Shown: positions 61,889 through 64,000 of the stretch, piece by piece
How the letters are laid out: every line of letters begins with the position of its first letter
Position numbering within the stretch: position 1 is the stretch's first letter
Origin: Caballeronia calidae
Lineage (GTDB): Bacteria; Pseudomonadota; Gammaproteobacteria; Burkholderiales; Burkholderiaceae
Reading direction: 5' to 3'
NCBI RefSeq assembly: GCF_900044055.2
Contig: NZ_FCOX02000046.1
Location: 1-64,000, forward strand
DNA length: 64,000 bases
The notes under the pieces: model-generated
Told to the model about the DNA's origin: nothing
The model's database searches: none
The model's input: the letters and a program-made list of their open reading frames with translations, nothing else
Made by a program: the position numbers and the translations under genes

Positions 61889-63502
61889 TCAGCTCTTCGG
61901 CCACAAGGACAGCTTCGGCGGCTCGTTCGAATCCGCGCGAAGCAAAGGACCGAGCACGCGGATATCTGGTTCCTGCTCCAATCTCAGAATTGTTGCAATC
62001 AGCGAATCCGCACGCGCCGAACCCAGCACCGGCTCTACCAAGCTTCGGGCCTTCTTCGAAGCCCATTCTCGCGTATAAGGGTGGTTCGGGACGCCCGGCC
62101 CAGGAGACACCGACTCCTGTGCGAGGCGTGTGCCGTCGGATAGGACGATCTGAATGGCGGGATCGTTGGACGTGTCTGACCCGTGGTCAGCTCCTGTGGC
62201 GCCGATCACTGACCTTTGCTGAGGGTCCCCCGCGGTTCGCCGGACAATCTTAATCAACGATCGCAGCCTTACCACCTCAGGATCTGTCAAACGGCTGTAG
62301 TCGTGAATTGACTTAAACGTCAGGCTACCGTCGGCAAGCATCAGCGCTACCGCATGTTGAAGGTTGACGTCAGGTGGACCGCTATTATCGGTAATCGATC
62401 CGGGCGACCAGTAGGAAACGACGATCTCGTTGATCTGCCGGGAGTCAATCGGACCGTGCTTCCGAAGAAGAACATCCAACGCGTCCAACGGTGCCGCTAT
62501 TGGACCGCCAACAGGCCAGTGCTTGAACAATGCCTTCCGAATATAGAAGTCCTCCCCGAGCTTGTAATTAAGAAGCTCTGGCTTGGCTGAGCCTGAGTAG
62601 GCGGAGAAGAAGGTCACGTCACCTGACATGATGTCACCGACGCCGTTGAACCCTGAGAGAACGAGCAAAGCCGAGGTAACACCGTTGCGCGCGCCCATGC
62701 CACCGTTCATGAAAGCTTTCTCAATGTGATCCGGGTCGCGGCGAAAATCGTCGATTCCGGAGCATTGCTGCGCGGCGTACGCGAGCGCCCACCTGGTCTG
62801 CTCTTCGGTCAAGCTACCGGCGCAGATCGCCGCCGCTGCGGCGCCCCAGTTGCCGCCCATACTATTTGTTGGCGAACGAAAATCCATCTTGACACCGGTG
62901 GCTTGCATAACTCTCGACCCGATGTCGTACCCCAAAGCGACCGCCCGGAGAAAGTGGTTCCCGCTGATTCCGTACTTCTCGCCAACCGCGAGCGCAGCAG
63001 GGATTACGTTGCAACCCGGGTGCCACGGGCCGACCAAGACGTCATCGGTCTCGTCAGCGTGACCCATGGTACCGTTGGCAAGGGCGGCGGTCACCGGATC
63101 GCACGCCGACAGCGCTCCGACAACCGTCGATGTCGGCTTGCCACCGAACTCTTGAGCGAAACGAATAGCTGCGCGCCCTGCCTTGAGCTGAGAACCTGAG
63201 ACAATCGCCCCAAGGGTGTCCAGCAACGCCCACTTCGTCATCTCCAGTACATCTCGAGGAAGAGGCAGATTTCGCGCATTGCTGACGTAGGTACTGAACG
63301 TTGCTGTCAGTTGACTTACGGGAGAATCGGCTGCGGTTCCATTGCTATTAGCGCCCTGAGGCACTGTGCGATTCTGTGCATAGACACCCTTGCTGGTCAG
63401 CGCTGCCGCTGATGCTGCCAAGAGTCCACCAATACTCTGGATAGCGCGGCGGCGTTCGGCAAAAAAATTATTGGAAACCCCATCCTCCTGTTCGCTCGTC
63501 AT
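61889..63502 (-). CDS. MmgE/PrpD family protein with a Tat-type signal
   Basis: A 537-residue protein. Residues 18-45 look like a twin-arginine signal: 'FFAERRRAIQSIGGLLAASA' then 'AALTSKGVYAQ', with the Arg pair, a hydrophobic stretch and an Ala-X-Ala-like end. The MmgE/PrpD domain (about residues 75-520) shows 'LLDTLGAIVSGSQLKAGRAA', 'LANGTMGHADETDDVLVGPW', 'HPGCNVIPAALAVGEKYG' and 'YDIGSRVMQATG'. Most family members are cytoplasmic, so export of a folded enzyme is noteworthy. It is only distantly similar to the protein at 5446. Its substrate is unknown; a dehydratase or isomerase acting in the periplasm is plausible. Confidence 0.88.
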   Translation of the reverse strand: MTSEQEDGVSNNFFAERRRAIQSIGGLLAASAAALTSKGVYAQNRTVPQGANSNGTAADSPVSQLTATFSTYVSNARNLPLPRDVLEMTKWALLDTLGAIVSGSQLKAGRAAIRFAQEFGGKPTSTVVGALSACDPVTAALANGTMGHADETDDVLVGPWHPGCNVIPAALAVGEKYGISGNHFLRAVALGYDIGSRVMQATGVKMDFRSPTNSMGGNWGAAAAAICAGSLTEEQTRWALAYAAQQCSGIDDFRRDPDHIEKAFMNGGMGARNGVTSALLVLSGFNGVGDIMSGDVTFFSAYSGSAKPELLNYKLGEDFYIRKALFKHWPVGGPIAAPLDALDVLLRKHGPIDSRQINEIVVSYWSPGSITDNSGPPDVNLQHAVALMLADGSLTFKSIHDYSRLTDPEVVRLRSLIKIVRRTAGDPQQRSVIGATGADHGSDTSNDPAIQIVLSDGTRLAQESVSPGPGVPNHPYTREWASKKARSLVEPVLGSARADSLIATILRLEQEPDIRVLGPLLRADSNEPPKLSLWPKS

Positions 63503-63850
63503 ACCGTCTCCTTTTAAGCGTATGTGCCGTCAGCGACCTCATGATTACCGCCTTAGCGGGGCATATTGAATATCAAATTATATGCAGTCCTAGTTGTACC
63601 GACTCTTCTTCGACCGCTAAGCACCTTTGCTACTTAAGCAAAGCCATTCTCTTTCTCGCTCGTGTATCGTCGAAGAACCGTCTATTGCCCATCATCGTAT
63701 TGAACCGTAGTCGACAAGGCCCCCTGCGGTCGCGGACGCTACAGCCACGCAGATGCATACTGCGTTCCTTTTCGCGTTCACTTGCCGCGTAAAACCGCTC
63801 TCGCGTCATCTCAGACCCTCCTAAACACGAATCATATCTAGGGGAAGCAT
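63503..63850. other. Divergent gap between PrpD gene and the partial gene
   Basis: About 350 bp, no recognised gene; expected to hold the promoters of the two divergent genes. Confidence 0.4.
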
Positions 63851-64000
63851 ATGCCATCGGAGACAATGGACGGCCCCATCACCCTCGCACGGCAGGGAAG
63901 CTTTTACGTCGGCGGACGGCAAGTTACAGCAACTGGCATTTTTGAATCGATGTCTGCGATGCCCCCTAGGAATCCGCGCGGCAGACAGAATTTGAGCTGC
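63851..64000 (+). CDS. Partial gene, cut by the window end; possibly an alpha/beta hydrolase
   Basis: An open frame from an ATG at 63851 (AGGGGAAG upstream) through all 50 codons to the edge. It begins 'MPSETMDGPITLARQGSFYV' and continues 'GGRQVTATGIFESM'. The 'LARQGSFYVGGR' opening recalls a group of secreted or cytoplasmic alpha/beta hydrolases (esterases) found in catabolic clusters, but no catalytic motif lies in the visible part. It is divergent from the PrpD gene. Confidence 0.6.
   Translation, partial: MPSETMDGPITLARQGSFYVGGRQVTATGIFESMSAMPPRNPRGRQNLSC

Noticed and set aside
1..64000. tRNA, rRNA, riboswitch and CRISPR signals
   Set aside because: None could be recognised on either strand by eye; a covariance-model search could still find small RNAs.

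Overview
The window looks like chromosome of a betaproteobacterium of the Burkholderiaceae type (Paraburkholderia, Caballeronia, Cupriavidus or a relative). The basis is two trimeric porins of the Burkholderia OmpC-like type (mature start 'QSSV(S/T)LYG', C-terminal Phe), an isocitrate lyase of the 526-residue Pseudomonas/Burkholderia class, and the general style of the genes (CaiB-type CoA-transferases, Liv transporters, LysR regulators). No rRNA, tRNA, CRISPR array or intact mobile element was seen. The species cannot be fixed by eye.

Left part (about 2-19 kb): a catabolic cluster built around a divergent promoter region at 10.69-11.19 kb. Leftward from it run a crotonase, a short-chain dehydrogenase (SDR), an acyl-CoA dehydrogenase, a second SDR, an MmgE/PrpD protein and a fused two-domain CaiB/BaiF CoA-transferase. 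Rightward run a second fused CoA-transferase, a thiolase-like protein, its DUF35 zinc-ribbon/OB-fold partner and a family I CoA-transferase/acetyl-CoA hydrolase. A BadI-like 2-ketocyclohexanecarboxyl-CoA hydrolase and a DUF2889 protein follow. The enzyme classes match those of the anaerobic benzylsuccinate beta-oxidation (Bbs) pathway one for one, but no benzylsuccinate synthase is present. The perfect palindrome TGTTCGAACA occurs three times in the divergent region and once before the BadI-like gene, which suggests one shared repressor; no obvious regulator for it lies in the window. An MFS transporter and a frameshifted EamA permease lie at the left edge.

Middle: an IS630 remnant, an MDR reductase, a LysR gene and the glyoxylate-cycle gene aceA with a clear terminator. 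Then comes a leftward group (aldo/keto reductase, exported tandem carboxymuconolactone-decarboxylase-like protein, exported carboxylesterase, cupin, SDR) beside decayed cupin and LysR copies and a porin. From 31.9 to 40.0 kb a leftward unit carries livKHMGF-type ABC transporter genes followed by a crotonase and two single-domain CaiB CoA-transferases, so uptake is probably coupled to CoA activation. From 40.4 to 45.4 kb an aldehyde dehydrogenase, GMC oxidoreductase, SDR and alpha/beta hydrolase form an alcohol-to-acid oxidation unit, with an AraC regulator upstream.

Right: pntAB (proton-translocating transhydrogenase), then a second set of esterase, MFS transporter, porin, SDR, LysR and cupin that is paralogous to the 26-32 kb set. 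Pieces of SDR, cupin and LysR genes in the gaps show repeated duplication and decay. The window ends with a GlcG-like gene, an MmgE/PrpD protein carrying an apparent Tat signal, and the first 50 codons of an unrecognised gene cut by the window edge.
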